From Mixophyes australis (lineage: Eukaryota; Chordata; Amphibia; Anura; Limnodynastidae): DNA of 64,000 nt. The notes beneath the pieces were generated by a model. The model saw nothing but the letters and a program-made list of their open reading frames with translations, made no database searches and was not told the origin of the DNA. Numbering within the stretch: position 1 is the first letter of the stretch; each line of letters starts with the position of its first letter. The position numbers and the translations under genes are program-made. The stretch covers positions 71,345,505-71,409,504 of the forward strand of contig JAVHZZ010000005.1 in NCBI GenBank assembly GCA_036250195.1. The letters are read 5' to 3'. Of the stretch, positions 36,019 through 47,060 are shown piece after piece.

Positions 36019-37385
36019 CAGTGCCGTAACTAGACATTTTAGTGCCCTGGGCGAGACAGGGCACCGGTGCCCCCCATTTAGGTGGGAGTGACATTTTCCA
36101 AGTGGGTTTGACCAACCTAATGTGGGCGTGTGGTTAGAACTTAACTGAAATAATTCTGTTACATGTCTGCGGACCCCAAGGGAACCCAGGGTTTACCACA
36201 AGTATTGTGACATCTGTGAGGAAGACAGTGTAGAGTTCTGTGTCAGTATATGAAAGATTTTACGCTCTAGGGGAATCCTTGAGGTGAAGTCAGGGCAACG
36301 TCTAAAAGTTTTGCCTGTTTTATTTTTTATCCCCAAATGCCAATAACAAGACTGCAGATGGAAACTCACAGACATATTAAGAGGATGCTGCAGAATAAAC
36401 AAATAACATTCTCCTACCAGAGGTTACATGTGGGATGTGTGTTATGGTCAGAAATGTTCATGCCTTTGTAAAATGAGGGAGAGAGAGAGAGGGATAGGAA
36501 GAGGGAAAGAGAGGGAGGGAGAGAACGTGTGTCGGAGAGAGAGTTGGGGGAAGGAGAGAGAGAGGTATTTTATACATAGCCTGCTAGAGGTAAGTACGTC
36601 TCAAAGTCAAACCAGTAATTTCCCAGTTTTATAAAGATGCCCTCTAATGTCAAATTAGTTTTCAGGTTATCTCTGGAGGAAATTCCATTATCTCCTTTAA
36701 TGGGGACTCTAAGAATAATATTTCTTTTAGTTATGTATTTAAATAGAAAACACTGGGGAGAATTTTTCACAATAAACCTTTGCTTATTTAACTAATCAGC
36801 AATATTTGTGGGCGCTGTTTGTCGAATACAGAGGGTGTAATGAAGGCAATTATGTGTCTGAGTTTAAATGATCAGCAGCGGCAACAAGACAGTCAGGAAA
36901 CGCGCGCAGAGACTGAGTGCTCCCTAGTATGAGACCCGCGGACGGGGGGGGGGGGGGGGCATTATGCATTGCGCACATGGCAGCAACTTGTGTGTCAATA
37001 TATCTGTGTACTTATTGCCGGTTATTTGCCGAAATGAGCTGTAGAGTTTGTGCTGCCCCCCTCCCCCCAGCGTTGCCATGGAAACAGGATCCACAGGACT
37101 ATTAGGAGGAAATTTCCTGGTTTGCTCTCAGGACAAAGAAAAGAAAGAGAGAGACTACCTTTTACTTCCGCAGTGGAACGCATGTGCGTTCCACCAACAG
37201 GAAGTTCGGCATTTGGAACGCAAGTTTGCGTTCCAAATGCTGAACTTCCTGTCAGTGGAACTATGCGTTCCACTGCGGAAGTAAGAGGCTGTAGATGCAG
37301 AGCCAGGTAGCGGGTGGCTGCTGCGCCCCCTTGGGCTTGCGCCCTGGGCGACGGCACCGCCCGCACCACCCTAGTTACGGCTCTG
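36019..37385. mobile_element. Nested hAT-like element (CAGWGCCGTAACTAG ends)
   Basis: Left end CAGTGCCGTAACTAGACA and right end, reversed, CAGAGCCGTAACTAGGGTGG share 12 of the first 15 or more bases. Flanks GCAGCAGC (36011-36018 and 37386-37393) are identical, though they lie within a GCA run, which weakens them slightly. Inside are a GCGCCCTGGGCGA phrase near each end, a GA-rich stretch at 36470-36565, sixteen consecutive G at 36944-36959, and a long palindrome. There is no transposase. Confidence 0.85.
37162..37284. repeat. 120-bp near-perfect palindrome
   Basis: TTACTTCCGCAGTGGAACGC on the left is mirrored by GCGTTCCACTGCGGAAGTAA on the right, with inner arms GGAAGTTCGGCATTTGGAACG and its mirror meeting near 37225. 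It could extrude as a cruciform or fold as an RNA hairpin. Confidence 0.9.
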
Positions 37386-38038
37386 GCAGCAGCAGCAGGA
37401 CTAACGCTCAATAATTCTTCAGAGGAATCATGGTTAGTGAAGGAGTCATCTTGCCTTAGCAACTTGGATGCAGGACTAACTCCCATCACTTGTGAGGATA
37501 TTGATGATGAAGGTGTTGGGGGTATAGATAACAGGTGCTGGGATCTAGATAAGAGAAGGGAGGTAGATGATGCTGGACTGCTTGTTGTTATTTTTTTAAC
37601 TTAAGTTTCTGATTTTCCCAACAGCTTTCCATGAACTCTACTGAGTGTGGCTTTAAAAACGTTACAAATGGCTAGACAACTGTTGTCAGGATTTGTGTAA
37701 AAATAATTCCACACATAAGAGGTGGATTTTTGGTCTTATGCCCAGGCATGACAATGGCCTTTTTCTTATCACTGGCAAGAACTGCTGCAATCTTTGTTTG
37801 AAAGTGTATCAAAATAATATTGTGACCTGTAAGGTGGTCAAAATTGACTGCAAATGACTTTAGATTAGTGTTAGTGAGGTTAATAATAATGTAGGATCAA
37901 AAAAAGATGTGAATTTAGCATATTTTAGCAATTTGTTTAAAAAACTACAGATCCAAAACCAAAACCAAAACACGAAGCTAACCCAGATCCAAAACCAAAA
38001 CCACTTAACGGGGGTCAGTGAGCATCTCTAGCGGAAAA

Positions 38039-38285
38039 TGGCCTATTTAGTATATTTGATATTAGTGTCACAGCTGGTTGAGGGGCCTATATATTATACT
38101 TAAATACTATAAATATAATGTTGTGGCCTGCTGGGGGATGGAGGCCTAATTATTAAACTTGGGTGTCATTGAATTAATGTTGAGGTGAATAATAAAGTGA
38201 AGCCTAGAGTATTTATTTGTTGCTAGACTTTATAGAAGGTGAATAGTACAGTCCAATATTTCCGAACTGGATCCTAACATTCCAG
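38039..38285. repeat. Degenerate repeat with TTAATGTTGAGG units, right part
   Basis: Continues the repeat broken by hAT copy B and ends with TAACATTCCAGAATCATG, a phrase also found near 13035 and 60682. Confidence 0.55.
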
Positions 38286-38289
38286 AATC

Positions 38290-38678
38290 ATGTGCACCTA
38301 ACAGTAATTATTTACCTGATAAGCTGCCTGCTTAGTTTAAAAAGCAATATGACATATTTAATTTCCCACTTCACCACACAACTAGTATCATCAATCTGGC
38401 CATAGATGTGGATCCAGATATGCCAAGGAAAGAACACACCCACATATCATCATGTACTGATAGTATGTTGCTAAAAGGAGTAATAAGGATTCTGACAGCA
38501 CCAAATTACAGGTCTGTAGTGCAAATGATGTTTTGTTTTGTCATGTGCCCTTTTAGAACAAATGTGTTTAATTTTGTGAGTATGAAGTTTGTGTTACAGC
38601 TCCCACTGGAAATTCTTAGAGCAATGCAGTTAGAGGTCTTCAGTTATATCAAGCCACCTTTCACATAGTGAGTGATAT
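38290..38678. other. Unassigned sequence
   Basis: One 86-codon frame without recognisable domains; otherwise nothing. Confidence 0.4.
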
Positions 38679-39324
38679 TGTCACAGATACCAGGATGCCC
38701 CCAGGTCTTATACTCAGTGTAGTAAGAGCTTATCTTAGAAACCAGGTAGCGATGGATTATGGAGGCTGGGCATAGTAGTACACCATACAGTATACACAGA
38801 ATAACCAGTACCAATACAAATGGTCAAGGGCAGGCAGCAAACAGAAATATCAAGGTCAAGCCAGAAGGTCAGTCTGGGTAGCGAGCTAGGAAGATCCAGC
38901 GAACAAAGGCAAGGGTCAAGATAGGCTGCAGACAAGGAATATCCAGTAACAAGCAGGATCATGCAACAGGTAATCCAACAGAATATGATATCAACAACAC
39001 AGCAGGCTAAACATAATGGCAAAAATGCTGTAACCAGTATGGGGCTAAGCCCTCCCTGCATTTTAAACTGATGAGGACCAAGCACAATGCTCCCCTGAGA
39101 GTGAGCACCCCCCCCCCCTCCTTACAGTCATAGGTGCAACCCCTAAATCACAGCATCCCGGCTGTTAGACAACTAACCAGGTCAGAAGTGGCAATAAGCC
39201 AGACTACATCCCAGCTGCTTAGCAACCAACAGTTGGGAAAACAACCTGTGTGATCCTTCGCGAGCAGCTCAGTGACTGACCAACAAGTAGACCGAGAAGG
39301 TAGCGTCCCAGCTGCTTAGTGACA
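38679..39324 (-). mobile_element. Probable LTR remnant
   Basis: The ends TGTCACAGATACC and GCTGCTTAGTGACA give TGTCAC/GTGACA, the same pair as the solo LTR at 28574. A TTTTAAACTGATGAGG box near 39060 could be a minus-strand promoter. The flanking five bases (GATAT and GTCGG) do not match, so it may be one LTR of a rearranged element. The interior is rich in CAAGG, GGTCAAG and CCCAGCTGCTTAG words. Confidence 0.55.
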
Positions 39325-39885
39325 GTCGGGATAAAGGATTTCAGAGTGAGCCATTATGGGTAGCGCAATGTCTAATAGCAGTTTGCATATAAAAATAACA
39401 GCATCAGCAGGAGTGCATCATTTAGATGGGAGGAGCTGGGTGGATCACGCCTGTTATATCCACATGCAAAAAACTAATTTTGTTTTATGGGAAGAGATAT
39501 TACAATTATATTTAACAAATGAATTTATTTGGGCAAATTTAAACTGAGGAGGTTGGTCATTCTTCCTCTGGGGGTGGCACATATTAGATCGCTTGCTTGG
39601 ACTAGAGCTAAAAGCTGGCACTAGCGCATGCTTCTGCCCTTCCGCAAAACACCATCATGCTCCGTGGTGGATATCTAGGTGCACTTGCTTACTATGGTCA
39701 GCTGTAGTCTTTCTACCTGAAGGAATATTAAACTTATTTATTATTATATCAACATACTAAAACAATCATTTTTCTATGTTCCCTGTCTCTAACTTCTTAC
39801 TGTACACCTCTGAGTCGAAAGCTCTCTAAACTTTTAAGTTTATTTTCTGGCCACAAATCATACAGTATATACCGTTAATAAAGCT
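39325..39885. other. Unassigned sequence
   Basis: Nothing supported. Confidence 0.4.
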
Positions 39886-39888
39886 GGG

Positions 39889-40438
39889 TACACACTACAG
39901 AAAATTTCTCATGAGATATCTGTAACAATTTTATCAACAACTGGAAGTCCAGATGAGCATGCGATTCCAGTGTACACACCTACATAATTTACTGATCAGT
40001 GCTCTTCATCTGTCATAAACATCTTCGGAAAAGATTGTAAATTCTATGCATATCTGCCTACACTGCTGGTCATGAGTGCCTACACACTTTAGAATTTGCC
40101 AGACATCATTCCCTCGTTGATAGTGATTTTTAGTCAGTTTATAAACTCAAATCAAATGATATGATGTGCTTTGGTACGATAAAACATGATACGATATCGG
40201 ACCTAATAGTCGTTTACCGTGTGATTGCCACGATAATTGAGTGAAAAGGGAGAGTGTGCTGGCCTGCTGCTCTGATTGTGTTTAAAACACAATCAGAGCG
40301 ACCGGACAGCACACTCTCCCTGCCTGTCTCTGCCGAACGGACCTGCACTTAGTGTGCAGCCGCCGGCAGCCTTAGCCGTCAAAAAGGGGGCGGGGCTAAA
40401 TCGCCCCCAGTACAATTACATTCTAGATCCACCCCTGG
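39889..40438. mobile_element. Composite MITE region with internal palindrome
   Basis: Begins with AAAGCTGGGTACACACTAC, which I associate with a frog DNA-transposon end. A palindrome at 40248-40320 pairs GGGAGAGTGTGCTGGCC and its inner CTCTGATTGTGTTTAAAACA with mirrored sequence. It ends with TCTAGATCCACCCCTG, whose reverse CAGGGGTGGATCTAGA looks like a separate hAT end. Probably two elements abut; target duplications could not be fixed. Confidence 0.5.
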
Positions 40439-40440
40439 TT

Positions 40441-41218
40441 TGGCCATAATTTATTTCTGTAGTAACATGACCATTCCAGAATGCCCTTGCCAAGGTAATC
40501 GGAAGTATTATACTTGTGTTGAATATCCCCATGTTTCCTACCTTATATACATACATCTATAGTTTGAAAGAGGTTTTCTTTTATCATGTGTCCTGTGGAT
40601 TCCTGTTTTGTTTCATCCATACTTTACTTTTGTTTCTACTAATGGGGAAAATATGTGTGTATGGATTAGACTCCAGGAATGTCCTAAACAACATTTGACA
40701 GACCAGCAGAAAAGTAGAAAAAGACAAAAATTAATATTATGTGATCCATCATCTATGGTGCCTCACATTACATGGCAAAAGTAATCAGAAATGCTGAATG
40801 ACTATTTTCTTGAGAACCAATAAAAGATTCAATGTGAAATTAAACATTAAAAAAACAATTTACAAAATTATCTACACGGCAACATCTAACAGAATTCAAA
40901 TATGCATAACATACTTAAAAATTATATTTTCATTATGTCAACTATTTAATACACAATTACTTTCATTACTATATGTTTGTAGTAGCAAACAGTGGTTATT
41001 GGTCAGGATGTGGCTACTTATGAAGCATATTCACAGGAAACATTTACTGTGCAAGTGTGTTTATGGTTTCTGCAGTAATAAAATTAAGCAGGCAAAGTCT
41101 TAGGCCAAAGCATATAAGTAAAGATAAGTAGAATTGCCATGCAGTTTCATGTAAATCAAGATTTGCAGCTGTACATGCCATTTTCCAGACGTGCAAATCA
41201 CAGAATGCCATTCCGCAT
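40441..41218. other. Unassigned AT-rich sequence
   Basis: A 101-codon frame at 40798-41103 is lysine- and isoleucine-rich as expected for translated AT-rich DNA; no domain is visible. Confidence 0.45.
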
Positions 41219-41221
41219 TGT

Positions 41222-41554
41222 GGGCCTGATTCATTAAGGATCTTAAATGAAGAGGTATCTTATTTCAGTCTCCTGGACAAAACCATGTTACAATGCAAGG
41301 GGTGCAAACTAGTATTCTGTTTTGCACATAAGTTAAATACTGACTGTTTTTTCATGTAGCACACAAATATCAACTTTAAATTTCAGTGTACGAATAAGCT
41401 ATCAAGTATTTGTGTGCTACATGAAAAAGCAGTCAGTATTTAATTTATGTGCAAAACAGAATACTAATTTGCACCCCTTGCATTGTAACATGGTTTTGTC
41501 CAGGAGACTGAAATAAGATACCTCTTCATTTAAGATCCTTAATGAATCAGGCCC
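41222..41554. mobile_element. Fold-back MITE, GGGCCTGATTC family, copy 1
   Basis: Arms of about 150 bp start GGGCCTGATTCATTAAGG and are mirrored almost perfectly, meeting near 41390. TGT lies on both sides (41219-41221 and 41555-41557), a 3-bp duplication as in PIF/Harbinger elements. A second copy is at 61597-61874. Confidence 0.92.
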
Positions 41555-41557
41555 TGT

Positions 41558-43402
41558 ATTTGGAACTTTGCATTTCGCAGAATATGTAGTCTATGTGGAG
41601 CTGGGAAAGACGTTGGTAAATTCATTCTGCTGTATGGTGTGGTTGACGTAGGACTGGGAACACTTGTGGTCAAATAATACCGGCAGCACATGCAAAATTT
41701 GTCAAAGGGCGAAATGTGACATATCTTTCGCGGAACAATTTTGAACATTTTGCTCATCAATATTGATGCTCATTTATATGTTTCTTTTTAGATCTTGTAC
41801 ATTTTGCAGTTTTCTCATAATGTTTAAATATGAGCAGATCAAATTGTCATCACAAAAAATGGTAGTTACCACATATCTCCCAACATTCTTAAATTGCAAA
41901 GTAGGTCTCTGCCAGTAGGACCCACCACAAACTTTGATCTACAGTCCCTGCTGCAACCACATCATGGGTGTTCAACTGGAAAACTCATCAATCTTGCAGA
42001 CAAAGTGTAACCCGTGTAATCTTCCAATGCAGGGAGGGGATATGATAGATGGTGTGATATATTGTAGCTGGATAGGAAACAGTTAATTAAGGAATAATGG
42101 CAGGTAAGCAGTACAAGCCGAGATAAGTGATCACCAATTGCATCTTTCAGCATCCTAATGATAACTTGCATCCATTGAGAGTGTGTGTTCACAGCAGGAA
42201 AAAATGTGGCAACAGGCGCTAATAAAATTATGTATAATGACAAGAAGCTGCTATACTGCAGGAGATGTTGCTACTCCCTAAAATTTTAAATTATATAAAA
42301 ACCCCACCATGATCAGAAAAAGCTAAAAGTGACATAAAAAATGAATTATTGTAAATCTAAAAAAGCCTATAAAGATCAATAAAAAAATAAATACAGCGTG
42401 CGTGTTCCAAGTACAACATATATGTATTTCAATAGATGGATTCGTAACCATCATTTACTACAAATGTGTACATCATGTCACATGGCATGGCAATAGGCAG
42501 GTGCATATAAGCTTCTGACAAATCAGTCATTTATTGTGAAAAGATTTATTATGTTTTGTGCTAGAACTTGACATATGCGGGGGTAATGATATAAAATGCT
42601 GACATCATTTGTATATAAAGTCACAGTGAATTAATCTGTAGTAAATATTTAGTCCATTGTGTTAACAGAAGTATTTAAAGTGATAGCTCCTCCCAGTGTG
42701 TAAACTAATTGGAACCTGCTGACACATTGTGTTTGTGCAATGCGCTGTAGTATTTCATGCTATGCACTAATTGTTGGCATTCTGCACATAATGCATTTTT
42801 AATATTGGTTCCTTGCTAGCAGTGACTGCTTGTAATGAACGCTTCAGAAATCAGCGACCTAAATGGACTAATCAGCTGTGCTTGTGACAGAATTTATTTT
42901 TCTTAAACTATGGGTTGTGATAATCAATCTTGTATGAAGAGTGTTGACACAAATATATTAATTGCAAGGCGCGACTGGCTATGCACTCAGTGAAGTCAAA
43001 CATTATTGAATGGTGTGCATACAGTTTTCTGGAAAGTGCCCAATCAGTCATCACGAGGAACAGCTGAAAGCTTGGAGAGCCACTGGCTATTTACTTAGAG
43101 ATTGTACATTGGGTCTCAGCCAATACTGGACAACTTGTAGTTCTGTGATTTTCCAGCCAGTGCTTGATTCATGCTTCTAGTTTCATGTCCTCGAAGAGTT
43201 TATGTGCATATGAAGACAAAGCATTTGTGACAGATTCTGTAAATAAAAGGTGGAAAGAACAATGTACAGTAAAGGACGTTGTTAAGATAAACAAGTAAAG
43301 GACACTCCTGGTAACAATCTGTCTGGTTATTCTTGACTGCCCAATACAGTGCCCTGGTACTTTTTATTGCACCCACTGCAATCCCCAAGTTCCCCTCTCT
43401 GT
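41558..43402. other. Unassigned AT-rich sequence
   Basis: A fragment near 41878 (ATCTCCCAACATTC) resembles the CATACCTCCCAAC ends seen elsewhere. Nothing else could be assigned. Confidence 0.4.
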
Positions 43403-43720
43403 GGCCCTAATTCATCAAGGGACATAAACAGCGATTTTATGGGTATAACCCACAAAATTAATCTGTGCATACCCAGAACCGGCTCATGCGCTACAGAACG
43501 CAGCCATGTTCAATTCATCTTCGGTGACTTACTACAGTCTATAATTTCAGGGAGGGAACGGGGTGTGGAAGGGGTGTTTGTCCATAGTCAATGTACAGTA
43601 AGAGCATGCGAAGTGCAAGCACACACAGCAGTGTCTGATTCAAGCTCTGGGCATCTCTCGGGTACTTATTTTTCAGCTTATCTCTTGCTCCAGCTACAGG
43701 TCTAGTCTAAGTGGCGATTA
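43403..43720. mobile_element. Single MITE end (GGCCCTAATTCATCAAGGG)
   Basis: The first bases resemble the GGGCCTGATTCATTAAGG end of the 41.2-kb MITE but no mirrored right end follows, so this is a truncated or different member. The limit at 43720 is approximate. Confidence 0.45.
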
Positions 43721-45150
43721 CTAGTGATGGCGTCTGTGTATGGATGCTATTACATGTGATTACAGTCAGGAGCAACTGTAACAATTTATTTTATGTACAG
43801 TAGTCATTCATAACATCCTAATAAATGTATTTCACGGGGAAAAAAAATTAAAAAATGCTTTTTCTATTTTTAATGTTTTATCATTAATGCCTATATTATT
43901 AACAGCTGACATTAATGAAATAGTTTTTTTGGGGGGGGCCTGGGTTGTTCATTTTTTTGCCATTCTTTTAGGCCAGTCCACGATAGATTTTCCAATGAGC
44001 CTATAGGTTTTGTAGCTGGTACAATGCCACATATTTCTGCAGTTTAACACAAACTGATTCATAATTACACCTTGAGTAACTTCCTGGCTCTTACTTTGCT
44101 CTCTTTTCTATTTCTTTTTCAGACATTTCTGCTCTTTATGGTTTACCTTATCTGGGTGTCATCCAGACATCATTTCTAGTAGCTATAAATAGTTTCGCCA
44201 CACCCTGTTACATAGATGGAACTCTGACAACTCATAGAAAGACATTTTGGTAACTGGTACCCAAAAGACAGGTTTGTTGACCCATAGCACACAATCAGAT
44301 TTTAGCTGTCGTTTTCTAGTTCATTTTAGAAAATTAGAGCAAACACTGCATTATTTGCCATGTGATGAACCTTTTTTATGAGCTCCATTTTTATAAATGC
44401 TTCACAATGTCCACCTGATATTATACATTATACATATGTAATGTTGGGTTAGATGTCTGACTTCCAGTTCACTTTCTTCTGATATTACATTTGCAAAAGA
44501 AGAATCCTCTGAGCTTTCATGAGGGGCAGGACATTAGCTATGCACAGTAGGCTCAGCCAGGGTAAAGTATTATGGGAAAATAATGTAATATATAAATTCT
44601 AGAATAGGAACACCTAATTGAGAAGTAGACCCTCACCATATGAACACATTTACCATGCTCTACAAGACATCTGATATAGAGTACTTCAGAGGCCAGGTGG
44701 ATTCTAAACACCTTAACTTAAGCTAATCAGGCCTTATAAATAGATCCTTCTTGATTCAGCTATTTTTGCAACAAATTACAACTCATTGACTTGTTCTAGT
44801 AAGTCTTCTTACTATTTTGTATCTAATTGTCCAATCTCATCCTCCCATTGAGCTAATGATCAGGGGGGGTTAGTTGTACTTTGATTTGTGAAGAGGTATC
44901 ATGCAGGGATCTCTGATTTCAGGATACAGGTAAGTTCTTTCTTTTATCAGCATTCCCCGGCTTTGCATTCCCCAGTGGCCAGGACAGTGAGCCAATCAGG
45001 GCTCACCTCCAGCCATTTGAATTCCAGAGCTCATCACGTCATTGCTCTTGTCCTTACAACCACTTATATTCAGGTACATTACAACAGAGAGAAAATGACA
45101 AAGAGCTCTGGACAGAAGATCTTTAGCAGGGGGTGGGGTACGGCATAATG
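43721..45150. other. Unassigned sequence
   Basis: No supported gene or bounded repeat. Confidence 0.4.
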
Positions 45151-45562
45151 GTGCTAACTACACCGACAAGACTTACACCGACATCTTCAGTCCGGACAGC
45201 TGCTTCCCGACGAGGATCCATGACGAAACTTCTGTGAACTGACTTAAACCAATCCCGAAGATGGCGGCGAAACTTCATGGTGTCGCTGACATAGGCAACG
45301 CTGTTAACACCGCTCTTAAGGGGGTAATGTAAGTAAGCGGCCATGTACAATGTAGAACCCTTTGTAAACTACATTGTACATGGCCGCATATTTACATTAC
45401 CCCCTTAAGAGCGGCGTCAGAGACGTTATGAAGTCACGCTGGTGTCTTCCTTCTTCAAAATTGCTTGAAGTCGGTTCACAGAAGAGTCGTCATGGATCCT
45501 CGTCGGGAAGCAGCCGTCCGGACTGAAGATGTCGGGGTAAGTCTTGTCAGTGTAGTCAGCAT
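45151..45562. repeat. 412-bp fold-back element with about 190-bp arms
   Basis: The left arm runs through ACTACACCGACAAGACTTAC, CAGTCCGGACAGCTGCTTCC, CGACGAGGATCCATGACGA and TTAAGGGGGTAATGTAA; the right arm mirrors all of these, meeting at a short loop AGAACCCTTTGTAA near 45360. Arms differ by scattered changes only. A target duplication was not found and no family is recognised. The open frames on both strands are mirror images of each other and not genes. Confidence 0.88.
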
Positions 45563-46230
45563 CGCTATGCTGACTGGCACCGTTAGCAGGGACCAGGGAA
45601 GAGCTCTCAGTCAAGAGAGAAGACTATGGGCTCAATATAGAAGACTGTGGGATCAAGCAGGAAGACAGCTGGTGAGCATTGAGGACAGCGGGGCAAGACA
45701 GAAGACCACAAGGGAATGGTTGGAAGCTGCCTAAGACAGATAAGGCCCTTGGACAACCCTCTCACAGGCCCATGCCTGCACTCTTTTCTTTGACACAAGG
45801 CCCGTGGCATATTGTTTGAGCACTAGGTCCGTGGAGCAGTTAGTGGGCATTAGGCCTGTGGCTTCTTAGGCTTATTGTTAGGCCCACTTAATTATTTGGG
45901 TGCTGTTTGTTCAGGCTTATACTCAGGCCACATGTAATTCAGGCTTAGATGCCTGTGTGCACAATCAATTAGGCATAGTCTGTGGTCGATATATTTCAGC
46001 CATTAGGCCTGTGGGGGCACCTTAGACATTAGGCCTGATATCAGGTAGGAGGTTAATCCCTGTTACTTAGGGCCGTGCCCATTCTGATATCAGATTTGCT
46101 TCTTTTATCCCCAGTGGCCATTCTTACAAGTGGTCACTTAGGCATGTGGCTAATACTGTACATTGTGTCCTTGCACTTACTAGTCATGCCCCTACTAAAG
46201 GTAGGCTCTTGAGGTGCTTCCCGGTTTAGC
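45563..46230. repeat. Degenerate TTAGGCCTGTGG repeat region
   Basis: Between 45790 and 46060 the words AGGCCTGTGG, AGGCCCGTGG and TTAGGCC recur at irregular spacing. It looks like a worn tandem repeat next to the fold-back. Confidence 0.45.
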
Positions 46231-47060
46231 ATCTGTGAGGACACCAGGGTTAGAACATAAGTTCACTAGATACCTGGCCCTCTAGGTTCACGGTATCACA
46301 CAGGTAAGGAGAAAGGAAAGAGATAATGATCCCTTTATTCACACAAGTGTTCACACAGAGTAAATGCAAAAACAGTGCTCCACAAAGGAGAAATACTCCC
46401 CCCACAAAATATTCAAGAATGTTAGCTATTAACCAGTGGCAAAAAAAACACCCAAACAGCACATAGGAGAGGTCTCACCACACAGGAAGTTTCACAGTCA
46501 GGTCACAAATGAGTCCTAAAGTTATTCTACAGGAGGGCCAGTGGGCCTGTCTCAAGTAGTTGTCCTCCAATCTTGCTGATCCCAGGCCGCTTGGCCAACT
46601 GTCCACTAGCTTAGTAGGACCCAGAGTACCAGTCTCCCTACTCCAAGTAGGCTCACCAGTTTTCTCTGGATCATGAGTGACCCCTGATGGAGTTAGGGGC
46701 CAACAAACTTCCTCACTGGGATAGCAAAGTCCAACCAGTATTTGTCCCCTGGTAGAGTTCGATAACCCTATCCCATTCAGAGTTCCATCTACTTAAAAAA
46801 TCCCGCCACACACACACTCCTCTCTCCTGAGTCCAGTGTTTTTACTCCTCCCTCCCCCTGGTCCACCCCCCTCTTCAACAGTCCACAGTAATTGGTAATA
46901 ACAGCATAGGGGGTGTGGTAAGGATTCTGTTTTAAGCAAAGCCCCCCCCCTTCCCCCCTGTGGTTTCCCTGCCAGCAAGTCTGAGGGGTTAAGTGCTTCA
47001 TTTCATGTTAGAGGTTAAAGTTGCACAGTATACCGGTAACATAGAGTGTTGTTAACACCA
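46231..47060 (-). mobile_element. Possible LTR-like sequence, boundaries unknown
   Basis: On the minus strand an AATAAA (46334-46339) follows CTTGTGTG and precedes GGGATCATT, then CAGGTAT and a CCTGGTGTCCTC close, as in some LTR R-U5 segments. No matched ends or coding were found, so this is tentative. Confidence 0.3.

Larger units (their letters stand above)
34740..37760 (-). pseudogene. Broken ZBED-type hAT transposase, copy B
   Basis: hAT transposases cut their element out at the inverted ends and join it to new sites. Read on the minus strand: a worn BED zinc-finger region near 37740-37640, an acidic linker, a glutamine or serine-coding GCA run at the nested insertion point, then SDNATNIVRAL and FAHTINLV near 35480-35390, and an acidic C-terminal tail near 34750. 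SDNA and the H-T-I-N-L-V segment belong to the RNase H-like core. Stops, a run of C near 35421 and the 1.37-kb nested element destroy it. The same protein is present in both orientations in copy C. Confidence 0.82.
33625..38030. mobile_element. hAT element, TAGAGATG family, copy B
   Basis: The ends are TAGAGATGGGCACAGG and, reversed, TAGAGATGCTCACTGACCC. Flanks GTGGAAAT (33617-33624) and GCGGAAAA (38031-38038) match at six of eight positions, which is plausible for an old insertion. From left to right it holds a 115-bp-type array, one or two 74-bp-type units near 34390, a minus-strand transposase and the GTTAATAATAATGTAGGATC right end. A different hAT element (36019-37385) sits inside the transposase. 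Without that insert it is about 3.0 kb, near the size of an autonomous hAT. Confidence 0.82.

Noticed and set aside
36944..36959. Sixteen consecutive G as a regulatory quadruplex
   Set aside because: A homopolymer inside a transposon is more simply a slippage product; no regulatory context is visible.
37022..37604. 155-codon minus and 96-codon plus frames in GC-rich sequence, suggestive of a CpG-rich first exon
   Set aside because: The GC-rich stretch is inside the nested hAT element and its palindrome; no splice or protein family evidence supports an exon.
38679..39324. A second intact solo LTR
   Set aside because: The TGTCAC/GTGACA ends are present but the flanking bases do not match, so it is kept only as a probable remnant.
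45123..45734. Open frames on both strands sharing the peptide M-D-P-R-R-E-A-A-V-R-T-E-D-V-G-V-S
   Set aside because: The matching peptides come from the two arms of one inverted repeat, which explains the similarity without a gene.
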